A program made the position numbers and the translations under genes. The notes beneath the pieces were generated by a model. The model made no database searches. It was not told the DNA's origin and saw only the letters and a program-made list of their open reading frames with translations. Below, in pieces: positions 8,844 to 15,386 of a stretch of 64,000 nt of DNA. The DNA lies in assembly GCA_963699055.1 (NCBI GenBank), contig CAVOTA010000003.1, positions 1 to 64,000 on the forward strand. Reading direction: 5' to 3'. Position 1 is the first letter of the stretch. Each line of letters opens with the position of its first letter. Source of the DNA: Bog-756 sp963699055. GTDB taxonomy: Bacteria > Actinomycetota > Acidimicrobiia > Acidimicrobiales > RAAP-2.

Positions 8844-9146
8844 TACTGCGCCTCCGCGAGGCGGGCTGGGATCGATGCCCGTGCGTGATGCCTACCCGCC
8901 GACGTTCCTATCAATTCACGCCCCTTCCGAGGGGCTCCGGGGTGAAGACAGCGGACAGAACATTCATGAGCCACCCGTGCTGCGAGGGCATGCCCTCATG
9001 AAGTCACGCGTCTTGGTGAGAGTGGTTCCGAGCCGTGGATCGGCGGGTCGCCGGCAATTCAGCCCCGAGCGGCGACATTTCCGGGGTGAGCCAGACCCAC
9101 GACCCGGGGAGTCCACAGGGGCATCGTCATGGGACACCCCTGGTGG
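8844..9146. other. intergenic stretch
   Basis: 303 nt between convergent genes. There are several GC-rich imperfect inverted repeats but no supported gene and no clear boundary site. Confidence 0.35.
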
Positions 9147-9731
9147 TCAGGCCCGATAGTCGAGAACGGCGTCAGACCACACCTGGACCTCGGCGTACAG
9201 CTCGAACGTCCGGTAGTGATATCCGGCATAGTCGCCGGGCCTGTCCTTGGGGAGACCGAACTCCTCTATGGCTTCAGGGAGTTCGGAGAGTCGGAATGCT
9301 CGGCCATGATGGGGCCTGTGTTCCGCTGGGAGGCCGAACGCTCCACCCAGCCCCATGGAGGTCATGCTGTCCGGGATCGTCATGCTGGTTGCGTCGTCAG
9401 GCAGGGCTGTGAGGGGGATCACCACCTCGTGCATCTCGTGGGCCAGACCTCGGAACCATTCAGAAGAGCCGAGCACGAAGTAGTGGGGTGAGATTCGTTC
9501 GGGCTTGCCTCCGGCTGCAATGAACAAGTCACGCAGTTTGGCCTCGGTCGCTCTCCGAAGTTCCAGATATCGTCTGCCGAATACCCGAGACGATCGCCCA
9601 GCAGTCCGGTCCGCATCGAGTTCTTGGCGAATCGCCTCCCACTCGGCATCGGCCAAATCAGAGACGTTCAGGAACGGCGGTCGACCTGCGACGTAGTAGT
9701 GCGTGACGTAGTCGGGTAGGACCCTGCTCAC
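9147..9731 (-). CDS. conserved hypothetical protein
   Basis: 194 residues from a GTG placed 6 nt after a CACGAT hexamer (9738-9743), the start pattern common in this island. The sequence begins VSRVLPDYVTHYYVAGRPPFLNVSDL and contains a helix-rich middle (WEAIRQELDADRTAGRSSRVFGRRYLELRR) and an acidic, aromatic C-terminus. No signal peptide or membrane segment. Related toxin-like or ADP-ribosylation folds were considered but no motif supports them. Family not recognised. A longer frame runs upstream to 9938 but would overlap the divergent gene's start and is low in coding character. Confidence 0.55.
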   Translation of the reverse strand: MSRVLPDYVTHYYVAGRPPFLNVSDLADAEWEAIRQELDADRTAGRSSRVFGRRYLELRRATEAKLRDLFIAAGGKPERISPHYFVLGSSEWFRGLAHEMHEVVIPLTALPDDATSMTIPDSMTSMGLGGAFGLPAEHRPHHGRAFRLSELPEAIEEFGLPKDRPGDYAGYHYRTFELYAEVQVWSDAVLDYRA

Positions 9732-9820
9732 CCGTCCATCGTGCCCGATGTGGCTGCGGGAGTGTCTCACCCACCCGGGGTCACCCGACGATCGACGACC
9801 TGTGCGTGATACTGATTGCC

Positions 9821-10768
9821 ATGGCCAAGGAAGAACCGCCACCTGAACATCGGCCGATGGGCGCCGAACAGAACGGCAGCAATATCTACTGGGAAGTTTC
9901 CGGCCCCAATGTGGGGTCGGCGGCCTCAGTTCCGGCACGGGATGTATTCGAGGCGTCGCCCACGACTGTGAGTGACCGCGAAGACTCTGAAGACGCCGTC
10001 GACGTCCACATCACTACTGATGAGTTGTTGACGTCGGGTATTCCAGGAGGGCACTACGTAGCCCTTGCACCCGGACAGAATCTCAAGCTGACGACTCGTT
10101 TGGATTTCCATGAGCCCCATCGACAAGCCGTTTTCGTCGGCCGCGGAGAGATCGTGGTGGAGGACCATGTGCATGGCCATTCCACGCGGCATTTTCCACT
10201 GCCGCTCGGTCGCGTCGAAGGTAACGCTTCGCCCGCGATTGTAAAGGTCGTCGCAGCGAACATCCGACAGAAGGCAATCGGCTGGAAAAGTCTGGGTACC
10301 CATCTGATCCTGTTCTTCTCCAGCGGTGACCAAGTGGTCACCCATCTCGACAGCTCTGTGGAATACGGATACAACAGCGGCGGAACGTGGGAGTTCAACC
10401 TGGATGCACTTGCGCACCTGTGCTCTGCCGGTGGCATTGCATTCGAGTCGCAGTCATTCAAGACGGCACGGGAGTTTCTTGAGACGAGACCGGAATGGGC
10501 ACCTCCACTGCTGGAATTCCAGGTCGACAATGTGCATGAGGAAGACGCTCGCGAGTGGGGACTGGCGCTCGCGCTTTTATTGCCCATCGCCATCGGACTA
10601 CTCGCCGTTGCCGGGGGAGTACTCCTTTTGCTGGGGCCAGTTGGTTGGGTAGCCGGGTCACTCGAAGTGGTCGGGATACTCGTCGCCTTGGTCCTGACGG
10701 TCTGGAGCCACAGCAGGTGGCGTGAGAAACGAGCCCAGTCGAGGCGGCGTACCGTTCGACAAGCGTGA
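9821..10768 (+). CDS. hypothetical protein with two C-terminal membrane helices
   Basis: 315 residues. The first 240 are soluble and strand-rich, including HYVALAPGQNLKLTTRLDF and IRQKAIGWKSLGTHLILFF. Two hydrophobic segments follow at about 246-271 (LALLLPIAIGLLAVAGG) and 276-295 (VVGILVALVLTVW), then a strongly basic tail (RWREKRAQSRRR). The topology suggests a membrane-anchored cytoplasmic domain. A GATACT hexamer lies 7 nt before the ATG, and an in-frame GTG at 9806 is the alternative. Codon use is visibly lower in GC than in the core genes. Family not recognised. Confidence 0.6.
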   Translation: MAKEEPPPEHRPMGAEQNGSNIYWEVSGPNVGSAASVPARDVFEASPTTVSDREDSEDAVDVHITTDELLTSGIPGGHYVALAPGQNLKLTTRLDFHEPHRQAVFVGRGEIVVEDHVHGHSTRHFPLPLGRVEGNASPAIVKVVAANIRQKAIGWKSLGTHLILFFSSGDQVVTHLDSSVEYGYNSGGTWEFNLDALAHLCSAGGIAFESQSFKTAREFLETRPEWAPPLLEFQVDNVHEEDAREWGLALALLLPIAIGLLAVAGGVLLLLGPVGWVAGSLEVVGILVALVLTVWSHSRWREKRAQSRRRTVRQA

Positions 10769-10781
10769 GTCGCGCTGCACT

Positions 10782-10796
10782 CCCGGTTCGGGGGCA
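10782..10796 (+). repeat. cassette-boundary site copy 4 (short variant)
   Basis: CCCGGTTCGGGGGCA lacks two central bases of the consensus and lies only 26 nt from copy 5, as if a cassette between them had been lost. Confidence 0.5.
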
Positions 10797-10807
10797 CGGA
10801 ATCCACT

Positions 10808-10821
10808 CCCGGCGATCAGGG
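10808..10821 (+). repeat. cassette-boundary site copy 5
   Basis: CCCGGCGATCAGGG, consensus core, upstream of the IS3-split gene. Confidence 0.65.
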
Positions 10822-10868
10822 ACGGTCGTAGACGCTGGCGGAACGTGAGGGGCGTGGGACCGGGTCTA

Positions 10869-10940
10869 CTACCTGCCTTCAGCCTTGCGGCTCCGGATTC
10901 CCGCCTTACCGGCAAGTCGGCCCGCTTGCACTATAGGCAC
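10869..10940 (-). pseudogene. 3' fragment of a small gene split by the IS3 element
   Basis: On the minus strand the 24 codons from the IS edge read PIVQAGRLAGKAGIRSRKAE and end at TAG 10869-10871, 48 nt from boundary site copy 5. It is the probable C-terminus of the gene whose 5' part lies at 12212-12354 on the other side of the insertion. Confidence 0.4.
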
Positions 10941-10981
10941 TGGGGTCTGCTGTCGGTTCAGTTGACACCGGTTTTCATTGA

Positions 10982-11863
10982 TCAGGCAGCAACGTCTTCG
11001 AGTCTTGCAGCGAATGCCAGTTCGAACTCGACCGGCGTGAGCTTGCCGAGTCCGCGCTGACGGCGACGGTGGTTGTAGGTGTGCTCGATCCAGTAGACGA
11101 TGGCGTAGGCAAGGTCGTCCCTCGTCCTCCAACGCTTCCGGTCAAGGACGTTCTTCTGCAGCAGTGAGTAGAAGGACTCCATGGCGGCATTGTCGCCGGC
11201 TGAGGAGACCCGACCCATCGATCCGACGAGGTGGTTGGCCTTCAGCACGGCTCGGAAGGCTCGAGACCTGAACTGACCTCCCCTGTCGCTATGGACCACC
11301 ACGGTTCCCGTCGGTCGGCGCCGTGCCACTGCTGAGCGCAAGGCGGTGGTGGCCAGGGCTGCGGTCATCCGATCAGAGGTGGCGTGCCCGACGATCCGGT
11401 TCGAGCAGACGTCCTTGATCACGCAGGCGTAGAGCTTCCCCTGGTGGGTCCAGTGCTCGGTGATGTCGGTCAGCCAGACCTTGTCTGGGGCGGGAGCGGT
11501 GAAGTTCCGCTGCACCAGGTCGTCGTGGACGGCCGGGCCCGGGCGCTTGCCCGAAGACTTCCGTCCCTTCTTGGTGGTCGTGGACCAGATCCGGTGCTCG
11601 GAACACAGTCGCCAGACCCGTCGCTCGCCCACGCGGTGGCCCGCTCGCTCGAGCTCGTCGGAGATGAACCGATACCCGAACTCGGGGTCGTCCTCGTGCA
11701 CGTCCCGGATGACGTTCACCAGGTGGGCGTTCTCGACGTCCCGCTGGCAGACCGGGTCGGCCTGCCACTTGTAGAAGGCCTGAGGACTGAAGCCGAGCAC
11801 CCCGCAGGTCAGCCGCACGGGGAACCCCTCGGCGGCCAGGTCACGGACCAGCGGGAACTTCAT
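10982..11863 (-). CDS. IS3-family transposase OrfB (DDE integrase core)
   Basis: 293 residues from the ATG at 11863. Contains the IS3 OrfB N-terminal region (FSPQAFYKWQADPVCQRD), HTH_21-like EFGYRFISDELERAGHRV and the rve catalytic core with D in WLTDITEHW, D in VVHSDRGGQF and E in NAAMESFYS, followed by TYNHRRRQRGLGKLTPVEFE. It catalyses strand cleavage and transfer. Probably expressed mainly as an OrfAB fusion by -1 frameshifting at the heptamer just upstream, or by re-initiation, because its ATG overlaps the orfA stop (ATGA). Confidence 0.93.
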   Translation of the reverse strand: MKFPLVRDLAAEGFPVRLTCGVLGFSPQAFYKWQADPVCQRDVENAHLVNVIRDVHEDDPEFGYRFISDELERAGHRVGERRVWRLCSEHRIWSTTTKKGRKSSGKRPGPAVHDDLVQRNFTAPAPDKVWLTDITEHWTHQGKLYACVIKDVCSNRIVGHATSDRMTAALATTALRSAVARRRPTGTVVVHSDRGGQFRSRAFRAVLKANHLVGSMGRVSSAGDNAAMESFYSLLQKNVLDRKRWRTRDDLAYAIVYWIEHTYNHRRRQRGLGKLTPVEFELAFAARLEDVAA

Positions 11864-12144
11864 TTTGGGAGGGCGTCCTTGGCGAAGTAGGCGGCGGCCC
11901 GGCGGAGGATCTCGTTCTCCATCTCGAGGCGCCGGTTCGCTCGACGCAGACGGACCACCTCGTCCTGTTCGGCGGTGGTCAGTCCGTCCTTGATCCCGTC
12001 GTCGATGTCGGCCTGGCGCATCCAACGCCGCACGGTCTCCTCGGCGATCCCGAAGTCGACGGCGACTTCAGGGATGCGCAGATCGCCCCGACGAGCGACG
12101 GCGACGACGTCACGCTTGAACTCTGGGGGGAACTTCTTCGGCAT
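11860..12144 (-). CDS. IS3-family transposase OrfA
   Basis: 94 residues starting MPKKFPPEFKRDVVAVARRG. The HTH (IPEVAVDFGIAEETVRRWM, residues about 25-43) binds the inverted repeats, and a leucine-zipper-like helix (VVRLRRANRRLEMENEILRR) mediates dimerisation. The last codons overlap orfB and contain the slippery heptamer. GGAAGGA lies a few nt before the ATG. Confidence 0.92.
   Translation of the reverse strand: MPKKFPPEFKRDVVAVARRGDLRIPEVAVDFGIAEETVRRWMRQADIDDGIKDGLTTAEQDEVVRLRRANRRLEMENEILRRAAAYFAKDALPK
11863..11869 (-). promoter_or_regulatory. programmed -1 frameshift heptamer in IS3
   Basis: On the minus strand the orfA frame reads C CCA AAA TGA. CCCAAAA is a canonical X XXY YYZ slippery heptamer, directly followed by the orfA stop. 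Slipping -1 enters the orfB frame exactly. Confidence 0.65.
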
Positions 12145-12211
12145 GGTTCCATCCTTCCGGCGGGAGGCAATCCCACTTTAGAGATATCAACCAGACCGAC
12201 AGCAGACCCCA

Positions 12212-12354
12212 GCCTCGTCCCACAGGTGGGTCAGCTCGACACCATTGATGACGACTTCTACGCAGGGTGCACTGCCGTCCCCACAGAAGTAACCGTATTC
12301 GGCCTCGGACCGGCGGAATTCGATGCGGTCCAGGCCGGTGAGATCATCAGTCAC
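12212..12354 (-). pseudogene. 5' fragment of a small gene split by the IS3 element
   Basis: From GTG 12354 the minus strand encodes about 47 residues (VTDDLTGLDRIEFRRSEAEY, then GYFCGDGSAPCVEVVINGVE and LTHLWDE) and runs straight into the IS end. A TAGACT hexamer lies 6 nt upstream (12361-12366). With the fragment at 10869-10940 it would give a protein of roughly 72 residues. No family recognised. This explains an apparently empty stretch. Confidence 0.55.
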
Positions 12355-12360
12355 TCACAA

Positions 12361-12366
12361 AGTCTA
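12361..12366 (-). promoter_or_regulatory. -10 hexamer of the split gene
   Basis: TAGACT on the minus strand, 6 nt before GTG 12354. Confidence 0.45.
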
Positions 12367-12397
12367 CGTAGGTGACGCCGCAACAGTGCCCTGCCTA

Positions 12398-12411
12398 TCC
12401 GGCGGCCGGGG
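12398..12411 (+). repeat. cassette-boundary site copy 6 (variant)
   Basis: TCCGGCGGCCGGGG, 31 nt before the next plus-strand gene. Confidence 0.45.
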
Positions 12412-12441
12412 ATACCCTGCGGTGAAGGTCAGGAGGCCAAG

Positions 12442-12699
12442 ATGTCTGAAGAGGGCTGGTACTCAGATCCGTATCGTGTTCATGAACAGCGGTGGTTCTC
12501 CGATGGGACGCCGACGGTATTGGTGCGAGATCAGGGAATGACGATGAAGGACCCCCCGCCTGACGGTCCCTACTTGGAGCGACCCCGGCTGATCGAGTCG
12601 CCTCCGGACCACCTGCGCCGCAGTGATGGTGATGAGGGTGCGTCCGTAGACCCCGTCGATGCGGCTTGGACTTACTTCACTCGTAGCAGCGGCTTCTAG
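12442..12699 (+). CDS. small DUF2510-like protein
   Basis: 85 residues. The N-terminus EGWYSDPYRVHEQRWFSDG matches the DUF2510 pattern (GWYxDP...xRWxDG), a short actinobacterial module often at the cytoplasmic end of membrane proteins. The rest is acidic and probably disordered, with no membrane helix. AGGAGG lies 7 nt before the ATG. It occupies the whole interval between boundary sites at 12398 and 12713. Function unknown. Confidence 0.65.
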   Translation: MSEEGWYSDPYRVHEQRWFSDGTPTVLVRDQGMTMKDPPPDGPYLERPRLIESPPDHLRRSDGDEGASVDPVDAAWTYFTRSSGF

Positions 12700-12712
12700 T
12701 CCGTCCCACTGT

Positions 12713-12729
12713 CCCGGCGATCGGGGGCA
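12713..12729 (+). repeat. cassette-boundary site copy 7 (full consensus)
   Basis: CCCGGCGATCGGGGGCA. CCCG and CGGG form a small hairpin around GCGAT. The stop of the minus-strand NTF2-like gene lies 22 nt away. Confidence 0.75.
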
Positions 12730-12750
12730 CCCGGGGCCCGTTCCGCTCGG

Positions 12751-13128
12751 TCAAGCAAGCGGGTCGTTGTAGTACATCCAAAAGCGCTTGATCTGCACGC
12801 TCTCGTCGAATTCAAAGATCGTTGAGCCCATCAGCTCAAGGGATTCTTCGCCGATGCGGCCTGTCACGATCCAGGAGATGGCCGCCATCGGGGGATCAAT
12901 GACGACCTTGTCGAATTCTCGATGGTATCCGCCGATGGTGGACCAGAGGAAGGCCTCCTGCTCGCGTTCCTCCTCTCGTCCGCCACGCGCAACTCCGTTG
13001 GCCCAGCCTTGGACATCAGGGTGGGACAGTTTGTCGACAAGCTGAGACTTCTGCTCTGGCGTCAGATCGGGCGAGTTCTCCGCTTCGTTCAGTTCGGTGA
13101 TCAAGCGCTCGATATCAGATCGCTCCAT
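12751..13128 (-). CDS. SnoaL/NTF2-like hypothetical protein
   Basis: 125 residues. Starts MERSDIERLITELNEAENSP and ends VQIKRFWMYYNDPLA. The middle (FDKVVIDPPMAAISWIVTGR, ESLELMGSTIFEFDE) follows the beta pattern of NTF2-like proteins. AGGGGAA precedes the ATG at good spacing, so I use this start and not the longer upstream frame to 13314. No catalytic residues recognised. Flanked by boundary sites at 12713 and 13293. Confidence 0.65.
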   Translation of the reverse strand: MERSDIERLITELNEAENSPDLTPEQKSQLVDKLSHPDVQGWANGVARGGREEEREQEAFLWSTIGGYHREFDKVVIDPPMAAISWIVTGRIGEESLELMGSTIFEFDESVQIKRFWMYYNDPLA

Positions 13129-13292
13129 GGGTTCCCCTGTCTCTGGGCAAGCTGGGCCGGAGTGAGTGCAGGCCCGTAAGGCGTCGAACGGTCGAATCGT
13201 ATTCGGTGCCTTCGACTTCCACCTACTAGCGGTCCTGACTCGATGAGCCTGACCTGCCTCAGGGTGAGGCAGAAGCGCCGGATCTCCCCACG

Positions 13293-13309
13293 CCCGGCTT
13301 TCTGGGCCA
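13293..13309 (+). repeat. cassette-boundary site copy 8 (degenerate)
   Basis: CCCGGCTTTCTGGGCCA, recognisable at both ends, 34 nt before the next gene's preferred start. Confidence 0.4.
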
Positions 13310-13342
13310 CCCATGAATCCGAACGGTGTGATACTCGACCTT

Positions 13343-13687
13343 GTGTCGAGGATGCGATGGTTCGTCGTGGTTTTCTGGGCGACCCTGTCGGTAGCCAGTG
13401 CTGCTGTCGTTGTCGGGACTGCTCAGAAGATGTACTCCGTCGGAGTCAATGCGAGTGACTCCGGTGGGAATGGTGGTGCCGATCCCGACCTGTGGTGGTG
13501 GCTGCTCTTCTCCCTCGTGGCGTTGGGCTTGACGCTCACCGGATTCGGAGTCACGGTGGATCGACGCACCAAGCCCACATCGAATGAGCCCGCTTCTCTC
13601 CCGGGCTGGTATCCCGATTACTCCGATTCAGGCGGGCTCCGGTACTTCGATGGAGTGAGTTGGACAGACCACACTGCCCCTCGATGA
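13343..13687 (+). CDS. two-helix membrane protein with C-terminal DUF2510
   Basis: 114 residues from GTG 13343, which follows GATACT by 7 nt. An ATG at 13313 in the same frame is the alternative. Hydrophobic segments at about residues 5-25 (FVVVFWATLSVASAAVVVG) and 50-68 (WWWLLFSLVALGLTLTGFG) flank a Gly/Asp-rich loop. The C-terminus LPGWYPDYSDSGGLRYFDG plus the following WTDHTAPR is a full DUF2510 module. Probably an inner-membrane protein with DUF2510 in the cytoplasm. Third-party function unknown. Confidence 0.65.
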   Translation: MSRMRWFVVVFWATLSVASAAVVVGTAQKMYSVGVNASDSGGNGGADPDLWWWLLFSLVALGLTLTGFGVTVDRRTKPTSNEPASLPGWYPDYSDSGGLRYFDGVSWTDHTAPR

Positions 13688-13720
13688 TCGAGGAGCGGGT
13701 GGGCAGGAACGTCCTTCCGA

Positions 13721-13734
13721 CCCGGCGATAGGTG
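13721..13734 (+). repeat. cassette-boundary site copy 9
   Basis: CCCGGCGATAGGTG, 44 nt before GTG 13778. The same distance separates copy 11 from its gene. Confidence 0.55.
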
Positions 13735-13765
13735 ACGCCCAGATGTCACCTGGGCGCCGCTTGCC

Positions 13766-13771
13766 TAACAT
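13766..13771 (+). promoter_or_regulatory. -10 hexamer of a leaderless start
   Basis: TAACAT, 6 nt, then GTG 13778. Confidence 0.5.
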
Positions 13772-13777
13772 CGGACC

Positions 13778-14272
13778 GTGGAGCTGCTCGCAGGTCGTGA
13801 CATGTCGAAGGATCCGGCTCTCAGCATGTATTGGCACGCCTACCGAGTCGTGGACGGACATGCCTCGGATCGGTCGATGTGTTTCGTCTCCAAATCGGCC
13901 GAGGTACCTACCGACTATTGGGACGACCCGCTCTTGGTGCCTCGCTGTCACTCCTGCATGGCAAGAATCGACGATCCCAGAGGATCTGACTCCATCTGGT
14001 GGCGTGATCCCGTGATCGCGAGCACCTGGGACATTGCGTCGTCTGCCATGAGCCCGGGACGGGTGGAATCAATGGCGGAACGAAAGCGATCTTGTACCTG
14101 CGGGAAGAGCACGGACTCATGCATTCGGTGGATGCTCATCCGGTCCTTGTCCACGGAGGCTGCGAATCCGAGGGCAGAGCCTTGGCTCGAAAGCAAGGAT
14201 TCGGATGGGAATACCCTCCCGCTCCTGAATGGGGAAACCCGAAGGAACGGTGGAGGCCAGCAGCCCTGTAGG
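13778..14272 (+). pseudogene. hypothetical protein gene with one frameshift
   Basis: GTG 13778 starts a frame reading MELLAGRDMSKDPALSMYWH and SMCFVSKSAEVPTDYWDDPL, with a CxxC (RCHSCMAR). Around 14045-14085 the coding signal moves to the -1 frame, where INGGTKAILYLREEHG, VDAHPVLVHGGCESEGRAL and FGWEYPPAPEWGNP follow, ending at TAG 14270-14272 just before boundary site copy 10. One missing base near 14057 would restore a protein of about 164 residues. Family not recognised. Whether the gene is dead or the base is a sequence error cannot be told. Confidence 0.5.
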
Positions 14273-14276
14273 CGTA

Positions 14277-14293
14277 ACCGGCGGTACGGGTCA
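14277..14293 (+). repeat. cassette-boundary site copy 10 (variant)
   Basis: ACCGGCGGTACGGGTCA lies 5 nt after the stop of the frameshifted gene and 32 nt before the stop of the next minus-strand gene. Confidence 0.5.
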
Positions 14294-14324
14294 CCCGCCC
14301 CTCATCGCAGAAGTGACCGGCGAG

Positions 14325-14666
14325 CTACCTCCACGCATCCAGCTGTCGGCGTGGGACGCAGTCAGACAGTTGACCGGCTGGCGGTGCAGCCTTGGCGAGT
14401 GCGAGCGCCTGATGCCGGAGAATGAGCTGTGTCACCGCACCGCCGACCACTGCCCCAACGATTCCTGCAGCTAGGACCAGCAATCCCCAGGTCGGGGCAG
14501 TGCACACCTGTGGTCCTCCGGGTCGGGACGATGAGCACGCACTCAATAGTGCGGGGGTATGAAGTAGGAACGTCACAACAACGGCGAGCACCATCGCCAA
14601 GCAACCGCATAGAAGAGCCACTCCTGCGATCGCTACGCCTCGGGAGACCCTCCCCATTTGCTCCAC
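14325..14666 (-). CDS. two-helix membrane protein, hypothetical
   Basis: 113 residues from GTG 14666, which lies 6 nt after CATACT (14673-14678, minus strand). A TTG 18 nt upstream is the alternative. Helices at about residues 8-35 (GVAIAGVALLCGCLAMVLAV) and 57-80 (WGLLVLAAGIVGAVVGGAV) are separated by a short loop with two cysteines (LSACSSSRPGGPQVC) that could form a disulphide outside the membrane. No family recognised. Confidence 0.55.
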   Translation of the reverse strand: MEQMGRVSRGVAIAGVALLCGCLAMVLAVVVTFLLHTPALLSACSSSRPGGPQVCTAPTWGLLVLAAGIVGAVVGGAVTQLILRHQALALAKAAPPAGQLSDCVPRRQLDAWR

Positions 14667-14703
14667 GTTGCAAGTATGACGCAACGGGGTCAGTTCGGGC
14701 CGA

Positions 14704-14720
14704 CCCGGCGATCAGGGGCA
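14704..14720 (+). repeat. cassette-boundary site copy 11 (full length)
   Basis: CCCGGCGATCAGGGGCA, 44 nt before GTG 14764. Confidence 0.7.
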
Positions 14721-14751
14721 GAGGTCAATGCCGTTCATACACATGGCTGGG

Positions 14752-14757
14752 TACTGT
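14752..14757 (+). promoter_or_regulatory. -10 hexamer of a leaderless start
   Basis: TACTGT, 6 nt, then GTG 14764. Confidence 0.5.
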
Positions 14758-14763
14758 GGCGCC

Positions 14764-14853
14764 GTGACCAACGATCGCCCTCGTGGCTGGTGGGGATCCA
14801 ATCGGTTCACACGGGGAACTCCCGTCTGGCTCACTGGACCAAGCGAAAAGTGA
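14764..14853 (+). CDS. 29-residue leader ORF
   Basis: GTG 14764 lies 6 nt after TACTGT. The frame (starts VTNDRPRGWWGSNRFTRGTP) ends TGA at 14851-14853, overlapping the ATG of the TPR-like gene (TGATG). It may be a short leader that couples translation. No family recognised. Confidence 0.4.
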   Translation: MTNDRPRGWWGSNRFTRGTPVWLTGPSEK

Positions 14854-15260
14854 TGTCCCGATTGCCCGTTACGCCTGAGGAGGTCGTTGAGTCAGTCGAA
14901 GGTGTCGTGGCGTTCAATGTCAGGATCTTCGGAGAGGACGGTGGACCAACCTCTCGTTCCAGACAGCAGCTGGCGGAGGCATTGGATTCAGCAGGAAGAT
15001 CAGCTGAGGCACGGGTTTTGCGGGAACGTGTCGTGTCCGCATGTCGAAGAAATCTCGGCCCCGAGCATGAGGAGACTCTTGATGCGGAGCTTTGGCTAGT
15101 CGTGAGTCTGGCAGGACAAGGTATGTACGAGGAGGCGCTCCCGCTTGCCATTCACGTTCGGGACTGTCGGCGGCAGATCAAGGGCATCAAACGCAACGAG
15201 ATCGCAAAGGCTGAGGACTGGGTACAAATCCTTCAAGAGCAAACTTCTCCTGGGCAATAG
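14853..15260 (+). CDS. TPR-like helical protein
   Basis: 135 residues. Paired amphipathic helices such as SRQQLAEALDSAGRSAEARV and DAELWLVVSLAGQGMYEEAL match the tetratricopeptide pattern of actinobacterial (NB-ARC associated) TPR tails, here as a stand-alone protein. The ATG overlaps the leader ORF stop. An in-frame extension to 14658 exists but crosses boundary site copy 11. Likely a cytoplasmic protein-interaction module. Partner unknown. Confidence 0.55.
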   Translation: MSRLPVTPEEVVESVEGVVAFNVRIFGEDGGPTSRSRQQLAEALDSAGRSAEARVLRERVVSACRRNLGPEHEETLDAELWLVVSLAGQGMYEEALPLAIHVRDCRRQIKGIKRNEIAKAEDWVQILQEQTSPGQ

Positions 15261-15273
15261 CCCTGCCCCACTC

Positions 15274-15340
15274 GTGCCGGTCGAGGTCGGTTAGCCCTCG
15301 GCAGGCGGATGTGGGACCAAGGCGCCACCCACCCGGCGTT
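15274..15340 (+). repeat. 67-bp direct repeat ending in the boundary site (copy A)
   Basis: Matches 22750-22816 at 63 of 67 positions by eye. It contains an imperfect hairpin (GCCG..GAGG / CCTCGGC) and ends in ACCCGGCGTT. It suggests that some boundary sites have a longer conserved left arm. Confidence 0.75.
15332..15338 (+). repeat. left half of boundary site copy 12 (interrupted by recombinase element I)
   Basis: CCCGGCG, immediately followed by the terminal repeat TTATACAGGTGATCC. The other half, CCGGCGATCAGGGGCA, is at 17780-17795. Confidence 0.7.
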
Positions 15341-15386
15341 ATACAGGTGATCCGTAGGCCCTGGGCTCAGTCCCATCGAAGCACAC

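Larger units (their letters stand above)
10941..12211 (-). mobile_element. IS3-family insertion sequence, complete copy
   Basis: About 1.27 kb with imperfect inverted ends (GGGGTCTGCTGTCGGT inward from both sides, at 10942-10957 and 12195-12210). It carries two overlapping minus-strand frames, orfA and orfB, in the IS3 arrangement. No obvious target duplication is visible at the edges (ggcac on the left, gcctc on the right). A second copy at 25380 is almost identical, so movement or duplication is recent. It interrupts a small gene. Confidence 0.9.

Noticed and set aside
9770..9800. CACCCACCCGGGGTCACCC as another boundary site
   Set aside because: Only the left part matches; the CGGGG half is displaced, so it was not counted.
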